From Mucilaginibacter sp. (lineage in GTDB: Bacteria; Bacteroidota; Bacteroidia; Sphingobacteriales; Sphingobacteriaceae), in assembly GCF_028287845.1 (NCBI RefSeq), contig NZ_JAQBOW010000041.1, positions 1 to 46,926 on the forward strand: 46,926 bases of DNA. Direction: 5' to 3'. The notes beneath the pieces are model-generated. The model was not told where the DNA came from, made no database searches, and worked only from the letters and a program-made list of their open reading frames with translations. The position numbers were made by a program, and so were the translations under genes. Position 1 is the first letter of the stretch; each line of letters begins with the position of its first letter. This document shows positions 17,073 to 25,958 of this stretch, piece after piece.

Positions 17073-18749
17073 TTATTGTATTGGTGTTACTATAACTACT
17101 TCCATTTCTGTCAATTCTTTCTCTCTTGTAGCCTTATTTAAAAATGAAGGTTTTAACCGGCTTATCCAGTATCGCTTAAAGGTTTTAAGTGGCTGTATCT
17201 TCCATCTTTTAGCCAACAGGTCTTTTATGCCATCAGCAGTAGCATATAATATAAATGGCTGTGGAGGAATATGTCCATTTCCATCCGCATTAATTGTTGT
17301 TATTGGCCCCTCAATATAAAAGTTCATCGCCGATATATAATCATCATTTACCTGTACCACCGGCATTTTTTGAGGATTATGCTGATTAATCCAAACGGCG
17401 GCTTCGCTGCCCGACTGGTAATGCAATAACGAAGTATAAAACACCTGATTCAGATATATATTAATCAGGAATGACGCTAACAGCGTTTGTAAAATTATCC
17501 TGCTAATAACATTTGTAGTTATAACCTGTGGTAAAAAAAGCAATGCAATAAACAGAATCAGTAAACAAATGCCAATGGCAACTGTAAATGTTTCGGGTTG
17601 ATAAAAATAGTGCAGCGCCCCTATCACCAACAACAGCAAAATTATAATGATGGTTTGTGTAATACGGATAGCCTTTACACTTTTTGGAAGCCGCACATTA
17701 TATAAATACTGCGCTGTTAAAATAGCGAAGAACGGATATACAATATTTAAATAATGCGGCAACTGAAACTTTGAGGCAGAGAATAATAAAAACGTTAACA
17801 ATGATCCGCATAAGCAATACCACTCGGTAGTCTGTACTTGTTTACTACCCCTTTTTATGAACTGAAATACAGCCGCAAATAACAACAACGACCATGGCAA
17901 AAACGCCCATAGCGTGGTATGCACAAAAAATGTCGGATCGCCATTACCTTTGATTGGGCCGGTATTAAAAAAACGGCCAAACTGGCTATCCCAAAAAAAG
18001 AACCTTATACCTGATACATTATGTTTATCAAATATTAACTTTTCGGGGTGCAGGTCAAATTGCTGGTTAAGGCAATAAAGTTCGGGCAGGATAAAGATCA
18101 GTATCAATATAGCGGCAACGAGCCATCTTAAATTAAAAAGCTGTTTCCATTGTTTGGTTAGTATAAATTGCCCGGCAATGGCCCCGCCTATTGGTATTAG
18201 GGCAAACATGCCTTTGGTCATGATGGCACAGGCAGTAAACAGGCAGCCAAATAATAAATGCCGGTAATTATTGCCGGTATGCGCTTTATAAAAATGATAA
18301 ACGGCAGCTATAATAAGCCCGGTTAAATAAGGCTCTGCACGTACATCATTGTCAGACAGCACAATATGCTGCGCGGTAAGCAATATCAGTACGGCCCATA
18401 AGCCAATTTGTTTATTATATAATGCCTTACCAAACAAATAGGTATAAACCGCGCCCATCAACAAAAAAAGTATGGCTGGCAGCTTATAGGCCCAGGTTTT
18501 AAACCCGAAACATTTAAAGAAAAACGCGATTATCCAAAACGGAAAATGCGGCTTATCCAGCCAATCTTTACCATAAGCAAACAGCTCCACATAATTATTG
18601 CGTTGCACCATGGTTTTGGCTATTGAGGCATATAATGTACCATCCGGGCCGGTTATGGGGACAAATAACGCGCTAAAATTTACAGCAACCGCAATGCCTA
18701 TAAAAAGGTACAGCCATCGGGTATAGAGTGCATCGGTTTGTTTAGCCAT
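17073..18749 (-). CDS. Glycosyltransferase family 39 membrane protein (ArnT-like)
   Basis: This 558-residue inner-membrane protein carries about 11-12 hydrophobic helices and belongs to the GT39/PMT-ArnT superfamily (GT-C fold). These enzymes move a sugar from a polyprenyl-phosphate donor to lipid or protein on the periplasmic side. The first periplasmic loop has Asp36 in ITGPDGTLYASIAKTM, the position of the catalytic acidic residue. The second loop has the conserved SDNDVRAEPYLTG. A C-terminal soluble segment of about 90 residues follows the last helix. The acceptor is not predictable; lipid A decoration is possible. TACCTTTA (minus strand, 18759-18766) is a one-mismatch -7 box just upstream. 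The gene converges tightly on the sensor kinase gene. Confidence 0.87.
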   Translation of the reverse strand: MAKQTDALYTRWLYLFIGIAVAVNFSALFVPITGPDGTLYASIAKTMVQRNNYVELFAYGKDWLDKPHFPFWIIAFFFKCFGFKTWAYKLPAILFLLMGAVYTYLFGKALYNKQIGLWAVLILLTAQHIVLSDNDVRAEPYLTGLIIAAVYHFYKAHTGNNYRHLLFGCLFTACAIMTKGMFALIPIGGAIAGQFILTKQWKQLFNLRWLVAAILILIFILPELYCLNQQFDLHPEKLIFDKHNVSGIRFFFWDSQFGRFFNTGPIKGNGDPTFFVHTTLWAFLPWSLLLFAAVFQFIKRGSKQVQTTEWYCLCGSLLTFLLFSASKFQLPHYLNIVYPFFAILTAQYLYNVRLPKSVKAIRITQTIIIILLLLVIGALHYFYQPETFTVAIGICLLILFIALLFLPQVITTNVISRIILQTLLASFLINIYLNQVFYTSLLHYQSGSEAAVWINQHNPQKMPVVQVNDDYISAMNFYIEGPITTINADGNGHIPPQPFILYATADGIKDLLAKRWKIQPLKTFKRYWISRLKPSFLNKATREKELTEMEVVIVTPIQ

Positions 18750-18893
18750 TTATAGGAGTAAAGGTAATGAGATTTTGAATATCCACTAATGTCATTTCTA
18801 ATGATAGAGACAGATGGCATAGTTAAATTTAGTTTTTTATATTAAATTTATCGGGTCAATGTCCTCAACTATTGGCCTAACCAATTAAACACA

Positions 18894-19751
18894 ATGAAGA
18901 AATTACTTGTATTAATAGCATTGCTATTTCCTTTTGTAACTTTTGCGCAAACCGGTAAAGTTTTTGACAACCTGAGCTTACCCAGCAAAATATTAAAAAG
19001 CGACCGCAAATTTGCCATTTACTTACCGCCCGATTATGAGACATCTAACCGCACTTATCCCGTGTTATATTTATTGCATGGATCGGGCGATGACCAAACC
19101 GGATGGGTAACTTTTGGCGAAGTGTTAAATATTACTGATAAAGCCATTGCTGATGGCACAGCCACACCTATGATAATTGTAATGCCTGATGGCAATACCG
19201 GTCGTCGTGGTTATTTTAATGATATTAAGGGCGATTGGAACTATGAAGATTTTTTCTTCCAGGAACTGATACCTTTTATAGAAAAGAAATATCGTGCTAA
19301 AACAGACAAACGCTCGCGTGCGGTAGCTGGTTTGTCTATGGGTGGTGGCGGCACATTTATGTATGCTTTGCATCATCCTGAATTATTCTCATCTGCATGC
19401 CCGTTAAGCGCGGCCGTTGGGCCATTTACTTTGGACGAAGCGCGCATAACGTATAGAAGAAATAATCCTAACCTTGCCGATTCAACCATTGCTAATTATT
19501 ATAACCGCCATAGTGTATTAGCGCTGGTAAACAACATGCCCGATAGCCAAAAGAAAGCTGTGCGCTGGTATATTGATGATGGCGATGATGATTTTTTATA
19601 TGAAGGGAATGCGCTGGTACATATCGCTATGCGCAAAAAAGAAATACCGCATGAATTCAGGATACGCGACGGCGGCCACACCTGGACCTACTGGCGCGCG
19701 TCATTACCCAAAGTATTGGAGTTTGTGTCTGACGCTTTTCACCAATTTTAA
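18894..19751 (+). CDS. Secreted alpha/beta-hydrolase esterase (esterase D / feruloyl-esterase-like)
   Basis: This 285-residue exported esterase (PF00756-type) starts with a signal peptide MKKLLVLIALLFPFVTFAQ. The hydrolase core shows the oxyanion region YPVLYLLHGSGDD, the nucleophile elbow GLSMGG (Ser148), an acid-bearing loop near YIDDGDDDFL and the catalytic His in RDGGHTWTYWR. This arrangement is found in carbohydrate esterase family 1-like enzymes such as the feruloyl esterase domain of XynZ, and in trehalose/enterochelin esterases; the substrate is not fixed by sequence. It is transcribed alone, with a long hairpin 7 nt after the stop. Confidence 0.88.
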   Translation: MKKLLVLIALLFPFVTFAQTGKVFDNLSLPSKILKSDRKFAIYLPPDYETSNRTYPVLYLLHGSGDDQTGWVTFGEVLNITDKAIADGTATPMIIVMPDGNTGRRGYFNDIKGDWNYEDFFFQELIPFIEKKYRAKTDKRSRAVAGLSMGGGGTFMYALHHPELFSSACPLSAAVGPFTLDEARITYRRNNPNLADSTIANYYNRHSVLALVNNMPDSQKKAVRWYIDDGDDDFLYEGNALVHIAMRKKEIPHEFRIRDGGHTWTYWRASLPKVLEFVSDAFHQF

Positions 19752-19758
19752 GCCTTAT

Positions 19759-19799
19759 CTTATGCTTATTAGAAAATCAAAGTTTCTAATAAGCATAAG
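19759..19799. terminator. Long hairpin shared by convergent esterase and lpdA genes
   Basis: CTTATGCTTATTAGAAA (19759-19775) and its exact reverse complement (19783-19799) form a 17-bp stem with a 7-nt loop. It lies between two convergent stop codons (19751 and 19812) and probably ends both transcripts. It is AT-rich and lacks a clear T-run, so termination could depend on other factors. Confidence 0.65.
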
Positions 19800-19811
19800 T
19801 TGCTCACAAAT

Positions 19812-21215
19812 TTAAATATGTATTGGCCTGTTATCCGTAGCGGCCAAACAAGCCTCACGCATGGCTTCTGTATAGGTTGGGTGCGCGTGGCTAATGCGTG
19901 ATATATCTTCGGCGCTGGCACGGTACTCCATGGCTACAACAGCTTCAGCTATCATATCCGCGGCCCGCGGGCCAATCATGTGTACGCCTAAAATTTCGTC
20001 AGTAGCGGCATCAGCCAATACTTTTACAAAACCATCCATATCACCACTGGCTACCGCCCTGCCACTTGCACGGAACGGAAACGAACCTGTTTTATATTTT
20101 ACTCCCTTTTCTTTTAACTGCTCCTCGGTTTGGCCCACTGCCGCAACTTCCGGCCAGGTATAAACTACGCCCGGTATCAGGTTGTAATTGATATGTGGTT
20201 TTTGTCCTACAATAGATTCGGCTACATAAGTGCCTTCATCTTCGGCTTTGTGAGCAAGCATAGCGCCACGTATCACATCGCCTATGGCATAAACACCTTT
20301 AACGCTGGTTTGCATATGCTCATCAACAGTAATTTTACGGCCGCGCTCTTCAACGGTAATACCAATTTTATCTAATCCTAAACTATCGGTATAAGCAACA
20401 CGCCCAACAGCTACCAGGCAATAATCGCCTTTCAGCTCTTTCTTTTCGCCCTGCGGCGAATCGAACGTAACGGTTACTTCTTTACCTTTTACCGTAGCGC
20501 CGGTAACTTTATGGCCCAGGTAAAACTCCATGCCTTGTTTTTGTAATACCTTTTGTAATTCTTTACCCAGGCTTTTATCCATAGTTGGGATAATGCCATC
20601 CATAAATTCAATTACAGACACCTTTGCACCTAACCGTGCATAAACAGAGCCCAGCTCTAAACCAATAACACCGCCGCCAATTAATATGAGGTGCTTAGGT
20701 ATTTCCGGAAGAGACAATGCCTCTGTAGAGGTTATAATACGTTTCTTATCTATCTTAATAAATGGCAGGCTTGATGGTTTTGAACCGGTAGCGATAATAA
20801 TGTTTGCGCCGGTTATTTCCTGGGTAGTACCATCTTGTTTGGTGATAATGATGGTGTTTTTATCTTTAAAAGAACCCATGCCCTGGTAACCGTCTATTTT
20901 ATTCTTTTTAAATAAAAAGCTGATACCCGCGGTATTTTTAGTTACTACATCTGCCTTGCGTTTCATCATCTGGGCTATATCAACCTTTAAATTACTTAGG
21001 TTGATGCCATGTGTTGCAAAAGCATGGCCGGCGTTGTAAAAATGTTCGGACGAATCCAATAATGCTTTTGAAGGAATACAGCCCACATTTAGGCAGGTGC
21101 CTCCATAAGTAGCGTATTTTTCAATACAAGCTGTTTTTAAACCAAGCTGGGCACAACGTATAGCGGCTACATAACCACCCGGACCAGAACCTATAACGAT
21201 AACATCATATTGCAT
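19812..21215 (-). CDS. lpdA: Dihydrolipoyl dehydrogenase (E3)
   Basis: This flavoprotein reoxidises dihydrolipoyl groups of the 2-oxo acid dehydrogenase and glycine cleavage complexes with NAD+. The 467-residue product has the N-terminal FAD-binding GSGPGGYVAAIRCAQLG and the redox-active disulfide GGTCLNVGCIPSK (Cys41, Cys46). It also has the NAD-binding ILIGGGVIGLELGSVYARLG, the second FAD motif GVYAIGDVIRG and the C-terminal active-site HAHPTYTEAMREA. It probably serves the SucA/OdhB complex encoded about 9 kb away and other complexes, which fits its independent promoter at 21236-21243. Confidence 0.97.
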   Translation of the reverse strand: MQYDVIVIGSGPGGYVAAIRCAQLGLKTACIEKYATYGGTCLNVGCIPSKALLDSSEHFYNAGHAFATHGINLSNLKVDIAQMMKRKADVVTKNTAGISFLFKKNKIDGYQGMGSFKDKNTIIITKQDGTTQEITGANIIIATGSKPSSLPFIKIDKKRIITSTEALSLPEIPKHLILIGGGVIGLELGSVYARLGAKVSVIEFMDGIIPTMDKSLGKELQKVLQKQGMEFYLGHKVTGATVKGKEVTVTFDSPQGEKKELKGDYCLVAVGRVAYTDSLGLDKIGITVEERGRKITVDEHMQTSVKGVYAIGDVIRGAMLAHKAEDEGTYVAESIVGQKPHINYNLIPGVVYTWPEVAAVGQTEEQLKEKGVKYKTGSFPFRASGRAVASGDMDGFVKVLADAATDEILGVHMIGPRAADMIAEAVVAMEYRASAEDISRISHAHPTYTEAMREACLAATDNRPIHI

Positions 21216-21235
21216 AGTAGTACTTTTTTGTGGCG

Positions 21236-21243
21236 CAAAGTTA
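21236..21243 (-). promoter_or_regulatory. -7 promoter box of lpdA
   Basis: The minus strand reads TAACTTTG, an exact TAnnTTTG, 21 nt before the ATG. The same octamer serves gap at 40500-40507. Confidence 0.5.
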
Positions 21244-21402
21244 AGTAAAATAGCAATTAGAGATTAGTTAATTAGTGATTAGTTGACTTAGTTTTTATAA
21301 AAAAAACCGCTTATCGCACAGAAATAATAAAAAACATTACATCTTATTATTTAAATGCATCAGTTTAATTAAATTAGCCTTTCAAACTGATCTCTTAAAA
21401 CA

Positions 21403-23301
21403 ATGAAAAGACTACTCCTCGCAATTTGCCTGGTAACGTGCTTTACCGGTATTTATGCCCAGCGCAGCGCTCAAATGTCTCCCGCTGCTACAGCTGAAGC
21501 TGCCTACGTTAAAGACCATTACGTTAAAACAGAACAAATGATACCCATGCGCGATGGCGCAAAACTGTTTTGCACCATTTATTCACCCAAAGACAAAAGT
21601 CAGAAATTTCCTATCCTCATGACCCGCACGCCTTATAGCGCGGGCCCTTATGGTGCTACTTATAAAAACTCGTTAGGGCAAGATACTGCCTTAACCCACG
21701 AGGGTTTTATTTTTGTTTATGAGGATGTGCGCGGCCGATATATGAGCGAAGGCGATTTTATAAATGTGCGCCCGCAAATAGATGCTGTTGCTAAAAAAGC
21801 AGGCGTAAAAACCGACGAAAGTACCGATACTTACGACACTATTGACTGGCTGATAAAAAATCTGCCAAATAATAATGGCCGTGTAGGTATAGAAGGTATT
21901 TCCTACCCGGGCTTTTACTCGACCGCTTCTTTACCAAATGCCCACCCGGCTTTAAAAGCAGTATCGCCACAGGCACCGGTTACCGAATGGTTCAAGGGTG
22001 ACGACTTTCACCATAACGGTGTATTTTTTGAGATGGATGCTTTTGCGTTCCTGACCGCCTTTGGTGTACCGAGGCCAAAACCAGTGCCCCGTTATTTGAA
22101 CGGGATACCCAATACTTATAAGGACAATTATAAATTTTACCTTGAAATGGGTGCCCTGCCTAATTTTAAAAAGAAATACCTGGGCGACTCGGTTAAGTTT
22201 TGGGATGATATGATGAACCACCCTAACTACGATTCGTTTTGGCAACGGATGAGCATATTGCCCCATTTAACCAACATTAAGCCAGCCGTATTAACAGTTG
22301 GCGGATTTTTTGATGCAGAGGATGCTTATGGCGCACAAAAGGTTTATAAAGCGATAGAAAAACAAAACCCCGGAGCTAAAAACATGCTGGTATTGGGGCC
22401 ATGGTACCACGGTGGCTGGGAACGCAGCGAGGGCCGTTACTTTGGCGACCAGGATTTTGAATCGAATGCCAGTTTGTGGTTCCAGGAAAATGTGCAGTTG
22501 CCATTTTTTAATTATTACCTAAAAGATAAAGGCAAAATGGATCTGCCTGAAGCTACTATATTTATCAGCGGCGAAAACAAATGGCATAAGTTTGCTACAT
22601 GGCCGCCAAAAAATACGGTCGAAAAAACTATTTACCTGCAGGCTAACGGCAAACTGTCGTTCACCGCACCAAAAGCTGCAACAAGCTTTGACGAGTATGT
22701 AAGCGACCCGGCCACACCGGTACCTTACCAGGATGGCGTGCAGCAGGCTCGTACCCGCGAGTATATGCTGGACGATCAACGCTTTGCATCGCGGAGGCCT
22801 GATGTTAAAACTTATCAAACAGATGCTTTGACAGAAGATATCACTTTAACCGGCCCGGTTATGGCAAACCTATTCTCGTCAACCACAGGTACTGATGCGG
22901 ATTATGTAGTGAAACTGATTGACGTTTTCCCGGATGATTTCCCTAATACCGATCCAACCCCATACACCAAAAACGCGGTTATGGGTGGTTACCAGATGCT
23001 TATACGCGGTGAAATATTCAGGGGCCGTTTCCGTAATTCGTTTGAGCACCCGGAAGCATTTGTACCGGGTAAGGTTACTAATATAAAGTATGATTTGCCC
23101 GATGTTGGCCATACCTTTAAAAAGGGCCACCGCATTATGATACAGATACAAAACACGTGGTTCCCGCTTGGCGACCGCAACCCGCAAAAATTTGTCGATA
23201 TTTATAAAGCTAAGGACTCGGACTTTCAAAAAGCTACCATCAGGATCTATCATGATGCAGCTGCGCCGTCAAGCGTAAAGGTTACCGTACTTGAGCCATA
23301 A
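21403..23301 (+). CDS. CocE/NonD family hydrolase (X-Pro dipeptidyl-peptidase S15-like)
   Basis: This 632-residue exported hydrolase has a signal peptide (about residues 1-19, ending IYAQ). Its alpha/beta-hydrolase domain holds the nucleophile motif GISYPG (Ser167), an Asp region TVGGFFDAEDAYGA and a His in GPWYHGGWERS. A C-terminal jelly-roll domain (about 420-630) carries LTGPVMANLFSSTTGTDADY and KGHRIMIQIQNTWFP. This is the arrangement of cocaine esterase, alpha-amino-acid ester hydrolases and glutaryl acylases; peptides or amide/ester compounds are likely substrates. It is followed 38 nt later by an M1 peptidase gene, which suggests a shared role in extracellular peptide use. Confidence 0.92.
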   Translation: MKRLLLAICLVTCFTGIYAQRSAQMSPAATAEAAYVKDHYVKTEQMIPMRDGAKLFCTIYSPKDKSQKFPILMTRTPYSAGPYGATYKNSLGQDTALTHEGFIFVYEDVRGRYMSEGDFINVRPQIDAVAKKAGVKTDESTDTYDTIDWLIKNLPNNNGRVGIEGISYPGFYSTASLPNAHPALKAVSPQAPVTEWFKGDDFHHNGVFFEMDAFAFLTAFGVPRPKPVPRYLNGIPNTYKDNYKFYLEMGALPNFKKKYLGDSVKFWDDMMNHPNYDSFWQRMSILPHLTNIKPAVLTVGGFFDAEDAYGAQKVYKAIEKQNPGAKNMLVLGPWYHGGWERSEGRYFGDQDFESNASLWFQENVQLPFFNYYLKDKGKMDLPEATIFISGENKWHKFATWPPKNTVEKTIYLQANGKLSFTAPKAATSFDEYVSDPATPVPYQDGVQQARTREYMLDDQRFASRRPDVKTYQTDALTEDITLTGPVMANLFSSTTGTDADYVVKLIDVFPDDFPNTDPTPYTKNAVMGGYQMLIRGEIFRGRFRNSFEHPEAFVPGKVTNIKYDLPDVGHTFKKGHRIMIQIQNTWFPLGDRNPQKFVDIYKAKDSDFQKATIRIYHDAAAPSSVKVTVLEP

Positions 23302-23339
23302 TAATTTATATTAAATTGCATTCATCTAAATAAATTAAA

Positions 23340-25022
23340 ATGAAACTAAACAGGCTCTTTATTTTAGCCACCTTATTATTACCACTTGCAACACGGGCCC
23401 AACTTATGGTTCCTAAGGAGAAATTTACCCGCGCTGATTCTTTGCGCGGTTATCTTACGCCCTTGCGTACCTGCTATGATATTAATTATTATCACCTGGA
23501 TGTGAAATTTGACATCGATAAAAAATTCATCAGCGGCAGCAACCAGTTTAAGTTTACTGCTACGCAGGATTTTACCAAATTGCAGTTTGACCTGTTTGCC
23601 AACCTTACGGTTGAAAAAGTTGTTTATAAGGGAAAAGAACTGCCCTATACCCGCGAGTTTAATGCGGTTTTTGTAACCTTCCCTCAAACCATAACAAAGG
23701 GTAGCAAAGATGAGTTTACGGTTTACTACTCGGGCAACCCAACCATTGCTAAAAATGCGCCCTGGGATGGTGGCGTAGTTTACAAAACGGATTCGCTGGG
23801 CAAGTCATGGGTGGCTACAGCCTGCCAGGGTGTAGGTGCAAGTATCTGGTGGCCCAATAAAGACCAGCAGGCTGATGAGGTTGACAGTATCCTGATAAGC
23901 ATTAGCGTACCTAAGGGATTGAAAGACGTATCAAACGGCCGTTTACGTAAAGTAACCGACCTGAAAGATGGCTATACCCGGTTTGATTGGTTTGTGGCTA
24001 ACCCTATAAATAACTATGATGTAGCCGCCAACATTGCAGATTATGCGCATTTCTCTGAAGTTTATAATGGCGAAAAAGGCAAGCTGACTACTGATTTTTG
24101 GGTACTGCAATATAACCTTGAAAAAGCTAAAAAACAATTTGCGGCAAACGTACCGCGCATGTTAAAAGCATTTGAGTATTGGTTTGGCCCGTATCCGTGG
24201 TATGAAGATGGTTATAAACTGGTTGAAACACCACACCTGGGCATGGAGCATCAAAGCGCTGTGGCTTATGGCAACCATTACGTTAATGGCTATTATGCCG
24301 CTAACCGGGGTAATCCAAGTGGCATTGATCTTTCGGGTACAGGATTAGGATTAACCTGGGATTACATCATCGTACACGAAAGCGGGCACGAATGGTTCGG
24401 TAATAATATAACATCCAAAGATATTGGCGACATGTGGATACATGAAAGCTTTACCGATTATTCTGAATCGTTGTTTATTGAAAACACAGCTGATAAACAG
24501 AAGGGCCAGGAATATGTTAATGGCTTACGCAAATCTATACAAAATACAACACCTGTAGTTGGGCCATATAACGTGAACAAGGAAGGCTCCGGCGATATGT
24601 ATAATAAAGGCTCTGTGATTTTAAATATGATAAGAACTATTATTAATGATGATGAAAAATGGCGCGGTATATTACGTGGCTTAAACAAAACCTTTTATCA
24701 CCAAACGGTTACTTATGACGATATTACCAGGTACATAAGCGATAAGGCCGGCATAAATTTACTGCCTGTTTTTGATCAGTACCTGCATTATCCTCATCTG
24801 CCGATAGTGGAGTTTGCCACTATTAACGGCAAACTAAACGCTAAATATATTGCAGATGCATTTGGATTTAATATGCCGTTAAAAGTTAAGATCAAAGGCG
24901 GCGAGTATAAATTTATTAAACCCGGAAAAGGGGTTTTTACCCCGGTAGGTATTGACGGTATTACTAAAGATAATTTAGAGGTTGATACCTTTAATTATTA
25001 TGTTGGTGTAATTGTTGACTAA
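23340..25022 (+). CDS. M1 family metallopeptidase
   Basis: This 560-residue secreted zinc peptidase has a signal peptide (about residues 1-20, ending TRAQ) and an N-terminal beta-saddle domain. The catalytic domain has the zinc motif HESGH (His346, His350), with the third ligand Glu369 exactly 18 residues on (HESFTDY). The aminopeptidase GAMEN motif is replaced by GMEHQ (301-305); Glu303, which binds the substrate N-terminus, is kept but the following Asn is His. The protein ends about 200 residues after the zinc site, so it lacks the long ERAP-like C-terminal domain of larger M1 enzymes. It is probably cotranscribed with the CocE-type hydrolase gene. Confidence 0.92.
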   Translation: MKLNRLFILATLLLPLATRAQLMVPKEKFTRADSLRGYLTPLRTCYDINYYHLDVKFDIDKKFISGSNQFKFTATQDFTKLQFDLFANLTVEKVVYKGKELPYTREFNAVFVTFPQTITKGSKDEFTVYYSGNPTIAKNAPWDGGVVYKTDSLGKSWVATACQGVGASIWWPNKDQQADEVDSILISISVPKGLKDVSNGRLRKVTDLKDGYTRFDWFVANPINNYDVAANIADYAHFSEVYNGEKGKLTTDFWVLQYNLEKAKKQFAANVPRMLKAFEYWFGPYPWYEDGYKLVETPHLGMEHQSAVAYGNHYVNGYYAANRGNPSGIDLSGTGLGLTWDYIIVHESGHEWFGNNITSKDIGDMWIHESFTDYSESLFIENTADKQKGQEYVNGLRKSIQNTTPVVGPYNVNKEGSGDMYNKGSVILNMIRTIINDDEKWRGILRGLNKTFYHQTVTYDDITRYISDKAGINLLPVFDQYLHYPHLPIVEFATINGKLNAKYIADAFGFNMPLKVKIKGGEYKFIKPGKGVFTPVGIDGITKDNLEVDTFNYYVGVIVD

Positions 25023-25034
25023 TTTTGATTTGGG

Positions 25035-25065
25035 TGTAACGTTTTTCATAAATCTAACGTCCTAT
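25035..25065 (+). promoter_or_regulatory. ECF-sigma-type promoter of the DUF2807 gene
   Basis: TGTAAC (25035-25040) followed by a T-run, then 17 nt, then CGTC (25058-25061) and CTAT match the general ECF sigma promoter form (AAC in -35, CGT in -10). This differs from the TAnnTTTG boxes elsewhere in the window. Transcription would start near 25068, about 20 nt before the ATG. Confidence 0.55.
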
Positions 25066-25087
25066 ACAAAAACTAAACATAACTACC

Positions 25088-25810
25088 ATGAAATTGATCA
25101 AAATTTTTATTGCGCTGGTACTGGTTACAGGCGCAGGGCAAACTTTTGCAAACGCTAATGTAAACAGCAACGAAATCCAGGATCGCCACCTTACAGGCTT
25201 TCACGCGGTTGACGTTTCCGGCTCATTTAATGTATATATTACCCAGGGGGCAACAGAATCTGTTAAGGTAGAAGCACCCGCTAATATAATACGCCATATT
25301 GCTACCGAAGTTAGGGGCGGCACATTAAACATTTTCAGCAAGGACCACTTTAGCTGGGGCAACCTGTTTGGCGGTGGTAACAGAAAGATAGTTATTTATG
25401 TTACCATTAAAGACGTTAACAGCATAGCCCTTACCGGTTCTGGCGATGTGTTTTTTAAAGAAGGAGTAAATGCTAACACTTTGCGCCTGGCGTTAACCGG
25501 GTCTGGTGATATTAATGGCAAAATTAACGTAAAGACCCTAGTTAGCGATATTACCGGATCTGGTGATATTAAAGTTTGGGGCCGTGCAGACAATTCAAAA
25601 ATAAGTGTAACAGGCTCTGGCGATTATTCGGGCCGCGATCTTGTTACTGTAAATGCAGTGGCACATGTTGGCGGATCAGGCGATGCTTCTGTAAATGTAA
25701 ACGGCAACCTTGAGGCCAGCGTTACCGGCTCGGGCGATGTGCATTATAGCGGCAACCCAAAGAGTGTTTCTAAATCAAAAACCGGCAGCGGGAGTATTGA
25801 GAAGAATTAG
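25088..25810 (+). CDS. Head GIN domain-containing protein (DUF2807), exported
   Basis: This 240-residue protein of unknown biochemical function has a signal peptide (residues 1-22, TFANA) and one DUF2807 ('putative auto-transporter adhesin, head GIN') domain. The domain starts at HAVDVSGSFNVYITQGATES. It then repeats a T-G-S-G-D motif about every 20 residues (LTGSGDVFF, LTGSGDING, ITGSGDIKV, VTGSGDYSG, VGGSGDASV, VTGSGDVHY and a final TGSGSIEKN), predicting a right-handed beta-helix. Members of the family are often near ECF sigma/anti-sigma genes in Bacteroidota; here the promoter itself looks ECF-type. It sits 65 nt after the M1 gene but probably has independent control. Confidence 0.9.
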   Translation: MKLIKIFIALVLVTGAGQTFANANVNSNEIQDRHLTGFHAVDVSGSFNVYITQGATESVKVEAPANIIRHIATEVRGGTLNIFSKDHFSWGNLFGGGNRKIVIYVTIKDVNSIALTGSGDVFFKEGVNANTLRLALTGSGDINGKINVKTLVSDITGSGDIKVWGRADNSKISVTGSGDYSGRDLVTVNAVAHVGGSGDASVNVNGNLEASVTGSGDVHYSGNPKSVSKSKTGSGSIEKN

Positions 25811-25861
25811 AGCGCGTCGGGATTATATATTAGGAGTATTCGAAAGATTTTAAAAATACCT

Positions 25862-25932
25862 TTTGTCATCCTGAATGTAGTGAAGGATCTTATTTAATCA
25901 ATAAGTATAAACATTATGTTCAGAATGACAAA
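25862..25932. repeat. Inverted-repeat intergenic element
   Basis: TTTGTCATCCTGAA (25862-25875) and TTCAGAATGACAAA (25919-25932) are complementary over 14 positions with a single G-T wobble, separated by 43 bases that include GAAGGATCT. Elements of the TGTCATCCTGA...TCAGAATGACA kind are common dispersed intergenic repeats in Bacteroidota genomes (from memory). It lies between two convergent genes. No coding potential is seen. Confidence 0.6.
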
Positions 25933-25958
25933 TCAATCTTTCGGATACCCGCTATTAC

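Noticed and set aside
22879..23253. 124-codon minus-strand frame opposite the CocE-type gene
   Set aside because: Shadow; the sense frame covers the conserved C-terminal jelly-roll domain.
24458..24688. Minus-strand frame opposite the M1 peptidase
   Set aside because: Shadow of the catalytic domain with no features of its own.
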